Below, piece by piece: positions 41,459 to 49,865 of a stretch of 64,000 nt of DNA. The notes under the pieces are model-generated. The model saw nothing but the letters and a program-made list of their open reading frames with translations, did not search any database and was not told the origin of the DNA. The stretch's first letter is position 1; each line of letters starts with the position of its first letter. This stretch comes from Nocardioides seonyuensis (lineage in GTDB: Bacteria > Actinomycetota > Actinomycetes > Propionibacteriales > Nocardioidaceae): contig NZ_CP038436.1 in NCBI RefSeq assembly GCF_004683965.1, positions 3,844,001 through 3,908,000 on the forward strand, written 5' to 3'. A program made the translations under genes and the position numbers.

Positions 41459-42357
41459 TCACCGGCCTTCAACTCGCACTCGTGGCCGGCGGTTTGATCG
41501 GCCTCGGCGTCGCCCTGCTCGTCGTACGCCTGGTCCCTGCACACCCGGATCTCGCTGACGCACTGGACCGGTTGGCCCCAGCCCGTCCGACCACCGGACC
41601 AGCGCGCGCCGCTCCAACCACGGCGCAGGAACGGGTCGGTGTCTGGGCGATGCGCACCCTTCCTCCCGGCTTGTGGGTGCGAACGCCGCACCGCGAGCTG
41701 GCACTGTTGCGGATCCCGCTGGCGCGATTCTACGGGGAGAAGCTGGCCTACGCCGCAGCTGGACTGGTGTTGGCACCGATGCTCGGACTCTTCTTCGAGT
41801 TGATCGGGCTGGGCCTGCCGATCAGCGTCCCCTTCGTCGCGACGCTCGGGCTGGCTGCGGTGATGTTCTTCCTGCCGAACTACAACGCGATCGACGACGC
41901 CAGGCGAGCACGAATCGAGTTCCAACGAGCGCTGGGTGCATACATCGAGCTGGTGGCGCTCGAGCGCAACAGCGGGTCGGGCGCACGGCAGGCGATGGAG
42001 GCATCCGCGGAGATCGGCGATTCATGGGTCTTCACCAGGCTCGCCGAAGAGCTCAGCCGGTCGCGGTGGTCCGGGCTGCCTCCGTGGGATGCGCTCCACT
42101 CTCTCGCCGAGGAGCTCGGTCTCCCCCAGTTGGACGACTTCGCCGACATCATGCGCCTCTCCGGAGAGGAAGGCGCCAGCGTGTACGCCACCCTCCGCGC
42201 CCGATCCGGAGCCATGCGCACCGCGATGCTCAACGACGAGCTCGCCGAGGCCAACGCGGTCGGCGAGCGGATGTCGATCCCGGGCTCACTGCTCGGTGTG
42301 GTCTTCATGGCGCTGCTGATCGCGCCCTCACTGCTTCGCATGTTCGGGAACACCTGA
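41455..42357 (+). CDS. tadC: TadC-like inner-membrane pilus platform protein
   Basis: The 300-residue T2SSF-family protein has an N-terminal TM helix (about 5-22), a TM pair (about 95-140), a cytosolic domain (about 150-265, with ALGAYIELVALERNSGSGARQ and EELGLPQLDDFADIMRLSGEEG seen in parts) and a last TM (about 275-295). It pairs with TadB. ATG start in ATGA overlap with tadB. Confidence 0.9.
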   Translation: MITGLQLALVAGGLIGLGVALLVVRLVPAHPDLADALDRLAPARPTTGPARAAPTTAQERVGVWAMRTLPPGLWVRTPHRELALLRIPLARFYGEKLAYAAAGLVLAPMLGLFFELIGLGLPISVPFVATLGLAAVMFFLPNYNAIDDARRARIEFQRALGAYIELVALERNSGSGARQAMEASAEIGDSWVFTRLAEELSRSRWSGLPPWDALHSLAEELGLPQLDDFADIMRLSGEEGASVYATLRARSGAMRTAMLNDELAEANAVGERMSIPGSLLGVVFMALLIAPSLLRMFGNT

Positions 42358-42382
42358 CAGCAACAACGAGAGGAAAGAACCG

Positions 42383-42571
42383 ATGAGATGCATCGTGACG
42401 CTGCTGGTCGCAGCGCAACTGGTCCTGGACCTGCGACACGACCGACGCCGCGAGGGCGGTTCGGTCACGATCGAGCACGTGATCTGGGCGGTCGCCTTCA
42501 TCGCGATCGCGGGGATCGTCGTCGTGGCCATCCGGACATATGTCACCACGCAGGCCGGCAACATCCAGTAG
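42383..42571 (+). CDS. Flp-type pilin-like small protein
   Basis: The 62-residue product ends its leader in RREGG, followed by SVTIEHVIWAVAFIAIAGIV: a prepilin-like cleavage after Gly with Glu at position 5 and a hydrophobic helix, then a short tail. This is the layout of class IVb/Flp pilins, and so it is the likely major pilin. The ATG has GAGAGGAAAG upstream. Its 3' end overlaps the TadE-like gene. No prepilin peptidase is seen in the window. Confidence 0.75.
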   Translation: MRCIVTLLVAAQLVLDLRHDRRREGGSVTIEHVIWAVAFIAIAGIVVVAIRTYVTTQAGNIQ

Positions 42572-42938
42572 GCGCAGCGAACGTGGCTCGGTGAGCATCG
42601 AGCTGGTGATTCTGCTGCCTGCCTTGATGGCGGTCCTCTTCCTGGGGATGCAGGCCGCGCTCTATCACCACGCCCAGACGGTGGCGATCGCCGCCGCTCA
42701 GGAGGGTGCCCGGGTCGTTGCGGCCGAGAACGGCCACGAAGGACTAGGGATCTCGGCCGCGCAGGACTTCGTCGCCGTGGCAGGTGGTGACGAGGTACTG
42801 ACCTCGCCCACTGTCACCGCCGATCGCACGCCTACTCGAGCAACCGTCATCGTTCGCGGATACGCACTCAGCGTGATCCCAGGGTGGCGACCCGAGATCC
42901 GGCAGGCGGCGAGCATGCCGGTGGAACGCCTGTCATGA
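42540..42938 (+). CDS. TadE-like pseudopilin
   Basis: The 132-residue protein has a basic leader (about 1-15) and the TadE-type segment RGSVSIELVILLPALMAVLF with the conserved Glu, a TM helix, then HHAQTVAIAAAQEGARVVAA typical of TadE/TadG. The remainder is an external beta-rich domain. Probably a minor pilin. ATG at 42540 overlaps the pilin gene by 32 nt. Confidence 0.85.
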   Translation: MSPRRPATSSRRSERGSVSIELVILLPALMAVLFLGMQAALYHHAQTVAIAAAQEGARVVAAENGHEGLGISAAQDFVAVAGGDEVLTSPTVTADRTPTRATVIVRGYALSVIPGWRPEIRQAASMPVERLS

Positions 42939-43363
42939 AGCGGCGGAGCGAACGAGGGTCGGCGGCTGTGGAGGCCGTGGTGGGGCTGCCTGCCTTTGCC
43001 TTGTTCGTCGTCTTGATCGTCTTGGGGGGACGTACGGCAACCGCCCACCAGGCGCTCGAATCCGCTGCGGCAGACGCCGCGCGCTCTGCCTCACTTGCTC
43101 GTACTGGAACTGCCGCCGACGAAGCGGCACGAACGGCGGCCCAGACCAGCCTCGACAACCAGCACCTTGACTGCCGCAGCATCGACGTGAGCGTCGACAG
43201 CGAAGCCTTCGCGCTCCCTCTCGGACGTGAGGGATCCGTCGAGGTTACCGTCGCGTGCCGTCTCGAGCTGTCGGACCTGAGCATCCCGGGACTGCCCGGG
43301 AGTCGCCTGCTCCGCTCCTCCATGAGCAGCCCGCTTGATTCGTGGCGGGAGCGCACGCCATGA
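42935..43363 (+). CDS. TadE-like pseudopilin, second
   Basis: The 142-residue protein starts MKRRSERGSAAVEAVVGLPA with the conserved Glu of TadE family members, one TM helix (about 12-35) and an Ala-rich amphipathic helix (HQALESAAADAARSASLAR) followed by an external domain with two cysteines (LDCRS, VACRLE) that could pair. ATG overlaps the preceding stop (ATGA). A minor pilus subunit. Confidence 0.85.
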   Translation: MKRRSERGSAAVEAVVGLPAFALFVVLIVLGGRTATAHQALESAAADAARSASLARTGTAADEAARTAAQTSLDNQHLDCRSIDVSVDSEAFALPLGREGSVEVTVACRLELSDLSIPGLPGSRLLRSSMSSPLDSWRERTP

Positions 43364-43779
43364 CGCGGAACGGCGAAGGCGGAGCGATCACGATCTGGCT
43401 GGCACTGACCAGCGTGGCAATGATGCTCCTTGTGGGCCTCGCCGTAGACCTCGGCGGACAGGTGCACGCCCAGCAACGCGCCCACGACCTCGCCGCCCAG
43501 GCCGCACGGGCCGGCGGGGAACAAGTACAGGCCGCGCCCGCCATCAACGGCGCGTACGTCCACGTCGACGCCGTCGCCGCTTCTCAAGCAGCTCGGGCGT
43601 ACCTGACCGCTGCCCACGTCGACGGAACGGTCGCCGTCTCAGGAAGCACGGAACTCACCGTCGAGGTCAACGACTCCTACAGCACCCGGTTCCTCGGTCT
43701 CATCGGCATCAACAACCTGCCCGTGACGGGTTCGGCATCAGCGCGACTCGTCCGCAGCCTGGGAGGGACAGAACAATGA
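43360..43779 (+). CDS. TadG-like pilus protein
   Basis: The 139-residue protein begins with a GEGGAITIWLALTSVAMMLL hydrophobic segment and continues VDLGGQVHAQQRAHDLAAQAARAGG, as in TadG/Tad-domain proteins, then a small external domain. No von Willebrand domain, so it is much shorter than classical TadG. ATG overlaps the preceding stop and the gene overlaps the LysM/BTAD gene by 4 nt. Confidence 0.85.
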   Translation: MTRNGEGGAITIWLALTSVAMMLLVGLAVDLGGQVHAQQRAHDLAAQAARAGGEQVQAAPAINGAYVHVDAVAASQAARAYLTAAHVDGTVAVSGSTELTVEVNDSYSTRFLGLIGINNLPVTGSASARLVRSLGGTEQ

Positions 43780-46778
43780 CGGCACTCAAGACCCGCCTGA
43801 TCGGACTCGCGGGATGCCTGGCGATCCTTCTTCTCGTCATTGGGATGCCATCGACACTGATCGCCATCGATGCTGTCCCGCGTCCCTCCGACTTCGGTTG
43901 GTCTCAGCTCACCGCCCCCGACGACGGCACCTTGGCTCTGGTCCTCATCAGTGGAGTCGCCTGGATCGCCTGGGCCGTGATGGTGGTGTCGTTGGGCGCG
44001 GAAGCCGTGGGGCGCCTCCGCGGGGGCCCGCCCCTGCGACTTCCCGGACTGGCCGTCCCTCAGCTCGCGGCCGGGCGGCTCATAGCGGTGGCGGCATTGC
44101 TCTTCGTGAGTGCGCCGCTCACGCCTTCGTTGTTAGGTACGCCCCCTGCCGCAGGGGTTGCGCCGCCTGTCCCCTCAATGGTCGCTCCCCCAGCTGCTTC
44201 CCCTGCCCCTGCTGTCTCCGTGCCGCAGCAGTCCCCCGACCCGACTCCGACGCAGTTCTACACCGTCAAGCGCGGCGACAGCCTGTGGCGGATCGCCGAA
44301 GAGCACCTGGGCGACGGCACAAGGTATGGCGGGATCGTCGCGCTCAACCGCGATGTCCTCAACGGACAGCCAGACTTCATCACGCCCGGCCTCATCCTGC
44401 GCATCCCGGATGAAAGGGCGAACGGCGAGGCGTACGTCGTCCAGCCCGGCGACACGCTCTCGGAGATCGCCGAGCGAGAGCTCGGCGAAGCGTCGGCGTA
44501 CCCGGAAATCTTCGTGGCTTCACAGGACACCGTGCAGCCCGACGGGCGACAGCTCGGGGACCCGAACCTCATCCTGCCCGGCTGGAAGTTGACCTTGCCA
44601 AGCCAGGTTCGGACGAACACTTCCGAGTCCGAGCAGATCGAGCGAGATGCCGAGCCGGGGCGCCTCCCCACCCCCAGAGTGGTCCCTGATCCGTCATCGC
44701 AAGATTCGAGCCCCGATACCGCTCGCGCGGGTGTTGATGAAACGAGCGGCTCCGCCACGCCTGGGTGGGCACTGGTCGGCCTGACCGGGGCAGGGGCTGT
44801 GCTGGCCGGTTCGATGCTGCTGGTCCTGCGGCAACAGCGTCGTACACAGCGCCGCTATCGCACTCCCGGCCACGTGCTCGTCCCGCCGCCAGCTGAGCTT
44901 CTCGACGTGGACAAGACGGCGCACCTGACCGGCACGGTGTCGGCACCGCGAGTCGACGTTCTCGATCGGGCACTGCGCCAGTTGGCGACGATCAGCTCTG
45001 ACGTCCCTCGTCTCAGCACAGTCGAGCTCAGCGCCGATAAGATCACCTTGCACCTGACCGAAGCGGCCTACCTCCCCGCGCCTTGGGCGGGAGAGCAGGC
45101 GGCGTGGTCACTCGACCTGTCCGCAGACATTCAGGAGTCCAGTGGCGACGTCGCGCCCTACCCGCTGCTCGTCAGCATCGGCATGGACGACGCCGGCTCG
45201 CTCGTCCTGGTGAACTTGGAAGAGGTCCGAACCGTCGCCATCACCGGTGATCCCGAGCGCGCTGCCGCTTTGGGCCGCCACCTGACCGCCGAGCTCTCGC
45301 TCAGCCCTTGGTCGACCTTGGTCGAGGTCGACACGATCGGCATCGCAGGCGAGCTCGCCGACATGGATCCCTCGCGACACCATCACCACCCAGAGACCGA
45401 CGACGGTTTCCTCGATGAACTAGCTAGCGGCCTCGAAGCCGAAGACCCCGCACTGGAGCCCGACCAGTTCCGGGTCGTGATCGCCTCGTCTGGGGACGCC
45501 CAGCACGACGCCCTCCGCAAGGTCGTCGCCTCATATCCCGGGCGGGCCGGCGCTGCCATCGTCACCATCTCACTCGATCCGGTGGACTCAAGTTCGCAGC
45601 TGTCACTCGACGCGGAGGGACGCCTCACCGGCACCGAACTCGGCCTCACCCTGACAGCAGCCGGCCTCACCGCAGAGGATGCCGTGGCCTGCTCGACCTT
45701 GATCGACCTGACTCGCGATATCCCCGAGGAGACAATCCCGCCGCTCCAGCCAGACGGGGCCACCACCGTGGGAGGGGGGCTCGCTCCAGCGCTCACCGAG
45801 CCAAGACCCCAAGGCCCTGCTGGTGACCGATCCCTGCTTCCCTTGTCGGCCACGGAGTACGCGGAGGTCGCCGCCACGACTCGTGAAGACGTAGACCTCC
45901 TGGCGCCCGTCGTTTCCGAGTCCACCCAGGAGCAGGTGTCGGAGTCAGATCCTGACCTCGATGAGGAGGTCGCCCGTTGGCAGTCACCGCACTTGATGGG
46001 GCCGAAACTCACGCTCCTGGGCCCGGTGTCCGCTCGGACCTTGGGTGACGCGCGCAGAATGGCGCACCGCCGACCGTTCTACATCGAACTGCTCAGTTTC
46101 CTCGCGCTCCGCCCTAATGGAGCCACGGCCGATGAGATCGGCACAGCGTTCGGCATCCAGCCCGAGCGTGCTCGGAAGGATCTCGGCATCCTCCGAGGTT
46201 GGCTCGGTACGGACAAACGGACCGGCAAACCCCACCTCCCAAATGCTCGTCAGACGCACGTCAAAGGCGAAGGAGCCCGGTACGTCCTCAGCGGTGTGGC
46301 TACGGATCTCGATCTCTTCCGCCGACTACGAGCCCGCGGACAGAGTCGCGGCGCGGCCGGCATCGATGATCTCCAGACGGCGCTGACCCTCGTGAGCGGT
46401 GAAACCTTCTCCGATCTGAGGCCCACCGGATGGTCGTGGCTCTTCGAGGGCGAGCGCCTCGACCACATCATGTCGTGCGCCATCGTTGACACGGCACACA
46501 TCGTGACCACCCAGGCGCTAAGCGTTGGCGACCTCGACCTCGCCCGATTCGCCGCCGAGACTGGCAACCTCGCCTGTCCGTACGACGAGACAAGCCGGCT
46601 TGATCTCGTCGCGGTCAGGAGCGCATGCGGCGAAGATGAAGCTGCGGAGCGGCTGCTGGCAGATGCAGTTCTGGACCGATCCGATGACGGCCTCGGTCCC
46701 CTCGACACGCCCGCACATACCTCGCGCATCGTTCGGCAGCGCGGTTGGGCGACCTCACGATCCCGATCTGCCGGATGA
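43776..46778 (+). CDS. Membrane-anchored LysM protein with C-terminal winged-helix/BTAD regulatory domain
   Basis: The 1000-residue protein has two N-terminal TM helices (about 5-30, 45-70) and a third near 100, a Pro-rich linker, two LysM modules (YTVKRGDSLWRIAEEHLGD at ~162; YVVQPGDTLSEIAERELGE at ~219), another TM (about 329-348), a long acidic region, a winged helix (about 730-830, SARTLGDARRMAHRRPFYIE) and a BTAD-like alpha-helical domain (about 840-985). It could sense peptidoglycan outside and regulate DNA or pilus assembly inside. Last gene of the Tad operon; ATG overlaps the TadG-like stop. Confidence 0.85.
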   Translation: MTALKTRLIGLAGCLAILLLVIGMPSTLIAIDAVPRPSDFGWSQLTAPDDGTLALVLISGVAWIAWAVMVVSLGAEAVGRLRGGPPLRLPGLAVPQLAAGRLIAVAALLFVSAPLTPSLLGTPPAAGVAPPVPSMVAPPAASPAPAVSVPQQSPDPTPTQFYTVKRGDSLWRIAEEHLGDGTRYGGIVALNRDVLNGQPDFITPGLILRIPDERANGEAYVVQPGDTLSEIAERELGEASAYPEIFVASQDTVQPDGRQLGDPNLILPGWKLTLPSQVRTNTSESEQIERDAEPGRLPTPRVVPDPSSQDSSPDTARAGVDETSGSATPGWALVGLTGAGAVLAGSMLLVLRQQRRTQRRYRTPGHVLVPPPAELLDVDKTAHLTGTVSAPRVDVLDRALRQLATISSDVPRLSTVELSADKITLHLTEAAYLPAPWAGEQAAWSLDLSADIQESSGDVAPYPLLVSIGMDDAGSLVLVNLEEVRTVAITGDPERAAALGRHLTAELSLSPWSTLVEVDTIGIAGELADMDPSRHHHHPETDDGFLDELASGLEAEDPALEPDQFRVVIASSGDAQHDALRKVVASYPGRAGAAIVTISLDPVDSSSQLSLDAEGRLTGTELGLTLTAAGLTAEDAVACSTLIDLTRDIPEETIPPLQPDGATTVGGGLAPALTEPRPQGPAGDRSLLPLSATEYAEVAATTREDVDLLAPVVSESTQEQVSESDPDLDEEVARWQSPHLMGPKLTLLGPVSARTLGDARRMAHRRPFYIELLSFLALRPNGATADEIGTAFGIQPERARKDLGILRGWLGTDKRTGKPHLPNARQTHVKGEGARYVLSGVATDLDLFRRLRARGQSRGAAGIDDLQTALTLVSGETFSDLRPTGWSWLFEGERLDHIMSCAIVDTAHIVTTQALSVGDLDLARFAAETGNLACPYDETSRLDLVAVRSACGEDEAAERLLADAVLDRSDDGLGPLDTPAHTSRIVRQRGWATSRSRSAG

Positions 46779-47307
46779 GCAGTATCCCGACGCTCCGAGG
46801 CAAAGGCTCCTGCCCTGGCATCTGCCACCATTGCTCACGTCGCGATCACACACATGCCGTGGACACCTGGATCCTGGCGACAGTCGCACCGCGTCGCCTC
46901 TAGGCGGCCTGGCATCGGTACCGCGATTGGGCGAAGAGCACAAGTGCAGAGAACTGCTTCGCGGCACGAGAACAGCGGTCATGGGCAGCGACCACCGATC
47001 GGCAGCGCGACCCAGCGACTGGACTCATCGAGCACGCGCCCGACATGTGGAGTCTTGCGGGTGCGAGCGCTGCTACGGCGCTGCCAGGCTATGCCAGCCC
47101 AGTCACCGACACGCTGAGCTGAGCGACCGTCACACTGCCGGAGGAACAAGTCGCACTGCCTCTCGACTAGTCGACGAACGTGTAGTGGGTGGCATCGGCG
47201 ACCAGGCCCGAACATGGCAAGGAACTCCCTTGGGACTGGAGTGCGTTCGTACTGCCCGTCCAACCGAGGACGACACTCACGCCGTGATGCGCTAACATCG
47301 CTGAATC
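46779..47307. other. 529-nt gap between the pilus operon and metal island
   Basis: I see no gene with convincing composition. It holds a 12-bp perfect palindrome TCGACTAGTCGA (47163-47174) and, at the right end, the promoter of the CmtR-like gene. It is likely a module junction. Confidence 0.4.
47293..47298 (+). promoter_or_regulatory. Probable -10 box of a leaderless CmtR-like gene
   Basis: TAACAT lies 9 nt before the ATG, with no Shine-Dalgarno between. This fits a leaderless promoter; the repressor operator should overlap it. No clear -35 match. Confidence 0.4.
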
Positions 47308-47703
47308 ATGCTGCCAACAACTAACGATGTTCCCGCTACTGGACCGCTTGCGTCCCTCGAACGCGCGGGGCTAGACGCTGCCGCCTGCCTCTTCCACGGC
47401 CTCAGCGACCGGAACCGGCTCATCATCCTCCGCCACCTCGCCCTCGGTGAGCACCGCGTCGTCGACCTGATGGCGCACCTCGGGCTCGCCCAGTCGACGG
47501 TGTCCAAGCATCTCGCCTGCCTCAAGGACTGCGGCCTGGTCGACTCCCGACCCCAGGGCCGCGCGTCGCTGTTCTCTCTCACCCACCCGGAAGCCGTGCT
47601 CGATCTGCTCGCCGCCGCCGAGCAGCTCCTCGGGCTGACAGGTGACGCCGTCACGCTGTGCCCCAACTTCGGCACCGACACCCTCCGCAAGGACTCTCGA
47701 TGA
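47308..47703 (+). CDS. ArsR/SmtB family metal sensor, CmtR-like
   Basis: The 131-residue winged-helix repressor has the ArsR core HGLSDRNRLIILRHLALGEH and the recognition helix AQSTVSKHLACLKDCGLV. The CLKDC cysteine pair (CxxxC, ~67 and 71) and a late cysteine in TLCPNF match the metal site of mycobacterial CmtR, which senses Cd/Pb. It should repress the efflux genes downstream and release on metal binding. ATG start without ribosome-binding site; the stop overlaps the next ATG. Confidence 0.9.
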   Translation: MLPTTNDVPATGPLASLERAGLDAAACLFHGLSDRNRLIILRHLALGEHRVVDLMAHLGLAQSTVSKHLACLKDCGLVDSRPQGRASLFSLTHPEAVLDLLAAAEQLLGLTGDAVTLCPNFGTDTLRKDSR

Positions 47704-48482
47704 GCGCCCACGTGCACGCCCCGGCCGCGCTGACGCTTCAGGACAAGGCGCGCCTCGGTCGCCGTGCCCAGCTGCTCGCCGGCGCGTCGGTGACCTACAA
47801 CCTCATCGAGGCGGTCATCGCTATCTCCGCCGGCATCATCGCCGGGTCAGTCGCGCTCGTGGGTTTCGGCCTCGACTCGGTCGTCGAAGTGTCCAGCGGT
47901 CTCATCATCTTGTGGCAGTTCCGCCACCGGCTCCCCGAGTCCCGTGAACAGCAGGCGCTGCGGTTGATGGCGCTGTCGTTCTTCGCGCTCGCCGCCTACG
48001 TCACCTTCGAGTCGGTGCGCGCGCTTCTCGGCGGGCACGACCCGGACACCTCGACGGTCGGCATCGCGCTGGCCGCGGCGTCGCTGGTCATCATGCCGTT
48101 CCTGTCCTGGGCCCAACGCCGTACCGGCAAGGCGCTCGGCTCGAACGCGGTGGTCGCCGACTCCACGCAGACGCTGCTCTGCACGTACCTGTCTGCGGTG
48201 CTGCTGGTGGGGCTCGTGCTGAACGCGACGCTCGGCTGGTCGTGGGCTGACCCCATCGCGGGCCTGGTCATCGCCGCCGTCGCCGTCAAGGAGGGCCGGG
48301 AGGCGTGGCGCGGGGAGAACTGCGGGTGCGGACCCGTCGGCATCGGCACAGAAGCTGAGGAAGCCGGCGACGGGTGCTGCAGCGGCGGCACGTGCACGGA
48401 CGGCTGCTGCACACCCGTCGACCAGAACCACGAGCCCACCGCCCCGGTTTCCGAGGTTTTCGAGATCGGCAGGCGGCCGTGA
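47700..48482 (+). CDS. CDF-like cation efflux transporter with Cys-rich tail
   Basis: The 260-residue, about six-TM protein belongs to the CDF-related cation transporter family that follows CmtR-type sensors. Intramembrane acidic motifs are GFGLDSVVEVSSG (~52) and VADSTQTLL (~154). The cytosolic tail (about 205-245) holds ENCGCGPVG and a CCSGGTCTDGCC cluster, a plausible soft-metal (Cd/Pb/Cu) binding site. ATG overlaps the repressor stop, so the two are co-expressed. Confidence 0.88.
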   Translation: MSAHVHAPAALTLQDKARLGRRAQLLAGASVTYNLIEAVIAISAGIIAGSVALVGFGLDSVVEVSSGLIILWQFRHRLPESREQQALRLMALSFFALAAYVTFESVRALLGGHDPDTSTVGIALAAASLVIMPFLSWAQRRTGKALGSNAVVADSTQTLLCTYLSAVLLVGLVLNATLGWSWADPIAGLVIAAVAVKEGREAWRGENCGCGPVGIGTEAEEAGDGCCSGGTCTDGCCTPVDQNHEPTAPVSEVFEIGRRP

Positions 48483-49168
48483 TGTCTCGACCCGCGCACA
48501 ACCTGCCTGGCTCTCCGTCGCTGACCGACGCCGAGACCGAACGGCTCACGCGCCGCGGGCTGCGGCTGGCTCAGTTCACCGTCGCCTACAACGTCATCGA
48601 GGGCGCGGTCGCCATCACCGTCGGTCTGATGGCCGGGCTCGTCTCCCTGGTCGGGTTCGGGCTGGACTCGGGTATCGAGTCCGCCGCCTCCGTCCTGGTC
48701 GGGCTCCGGCTCGCCGCCCGGCTCCGCCACGGCGAAGCCGACGAGGCCAAGGAGAGACGCGCCCTCAAGGCCGTCGCGGTCACGTTCTTCGTCCTGGCCG
48801 CCTACGTCGTTCTCGAGGGCACCCGGTCTCTGCTCGAAGGTGAACCGCCGGAGAACTCGACCGTCGGCATCGTCTTGCTGGTCGCCTCAGTGGTCGTGAT
48901 GCCGCTGCTTGCCCGTGCCAAGGGACGAGTCGGTGAACAACTCGGCGGAGACCCGCTCATCCTGGCCGACGCCGCGGAGACCCGCATCTGCGTGCTGCTG
49001 AGCATCTCCACGCTCGTCGGCCTCGGCCTGTACGCCCTGACCGGTGCGGCGTGGCTCGACCCCCTCGCCGGGTTCGTCATCGCCGCGTTCGCCATCCATG
49101 AGGGACGCGAGGCCTGGGAGGGCGAACTCGTTGAAGACGACGACGAACAGGAGGAGAACGATGACTGA
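48482..49168 (+). CDS. CDF-like cation efflux transporter, acidic tail
   Basis: The 228-residue, about six-TM paralogue of the preceding protein has GFGLDSGIESAAS and LADAAETRICVLL at the metal-site positions. Its tail is acidic (LVEDDDEQEENDD) in place of the Cys cluster, which suggests a partner subunit or a different metal. TGATG overlap with the preceding gene points to equal expression and perhaps a heterodimer. Confidence 0.87.
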   Translation: MSRPAHNLPGSPSLTDAETERLTRRGLRLAQFTVAYNVIEGAVAITVGLMAGLVSLVGFGLDSGIESAASVLVGLRLAARLRHGEADEAKERRALKAVAVTFFVLAAYVVLEGTRSLLEGEPPENSTVGIVLLVASVVVMPLLARAKGRVGEQLGGDPLILADAAETRICVLLSISTLVGLGLYALTGAAWLDPLAGFVIAAFAIHEGREAWEGELVEDDDEQEENDD

Positions 49169-49865
49169 GCTGGGCAACGACGCGGTCGCGGTCGCCGCGC
49201 TGGCCATCTACGCGGTCTACCTCGGCGTCGGGTTCGGGCTACGCACCTGGCTGCAGTGGCGCCGTACCGGTGACACCGGCTGGCGAGGCATCTCAGGACG
49301 GTTCGGCTCTGCCGAGTGGTGGGCCGGCGTCCTGTTCACCGCCGCGCTCCTAGCCGGCGTCCTAGGCCCCGTCACCGCCCTGCTCGGGCTCGAGCCGGTC
49401 GCAGCCCTGGGCGATGCGGTCGTGCAGGTGGTCGGTGCCGGGGTGGCGGTCGCCGGCGTCCTCGCCACGTTCGCCACCCAGCTCGCGATGGGCACGAGCT
49501 GGCGTATCGGCGTCGACGAGACCGAACGCACCGACCTCGTCACCGCTGGCCCGTTCGGCCTCGTGCGCAACCCCATCTTCACCGCCATGGCCGCCACCGG
49601 CCTCGGCCTCGCCCTCATGGTCCCCAACCTGGTGGCGCTCCTCGGGTTCGCCCTGCTCCTCGTGGCACTGCAGCTTCAGGTCCGCGTCGTCGAAGAGCCC
49701 TACCTCGTGCGCACCCACGGCCAGTCCTACGCCGCCTACGCGGCCACCGTCGGCCGCTTCATCCCCGGCCTCGGACGCGCGACACCCAGACCCACCAACC
49801 ACCCCGCCATCAACTCTGCCGACGGCTCGACCGACCGGCGCACAACCACCGAGGGAGTCGCCTGA
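49161..49865 (+). CDS. Isoprenylcysteine carboxyl methyltransferase-like membrane protein
   Basis: The 234-residue protein has about five TM helices and the ICMT/PEMT-like C-terminal signature: GPFGLVRNPIFTAMAATGLG (~131-150) and EEPYLVRTHGQSYAAYAATVGRF (in part EEPYLVRTHGQSYAAY, ~180-195). These bind S-adenosylmethionine; the methyl acceptor is unknown in bacteria. Homologues often lie with CDF and metal-resistance genes. ATG after GGAGGAG; overlaps both neighbours. Confidence 0.87.
   Translation: MTELGNDAVAVAALAIYAVYLGVGFGLRTWLQWRRTGDTGWRGISGRFGSAEWWAGVLFTAALLAGVLGPVTALLGLEPVAALGDAVVQVVGAGVAVAGVLATFATQLAMGTSWRIGVDETERTDLVTAGPFGLVRNPIFTAMAATGLGLALMVPNLVALLGFALLLVALQLQVRVVEEPYLVRTHGQSYAAYAATVGRFIPGLGRATPRPTNHPAINSADGSTDRRTTTEGVA

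Noticed and set aside
47163-47174. 12-bp palindrome TCGACTAGTCGA as an operator
   Set aside because: It lies about 135 nt before the nearest start with no supporting repeat; it may be chance.
46525-47295. 256-codon plus frame overlapping the end of the LysM/BTAD gene and the gap after it
   Set aside because: The first part is out of frame with a certain gene and the rest has no coding character or start of its own.
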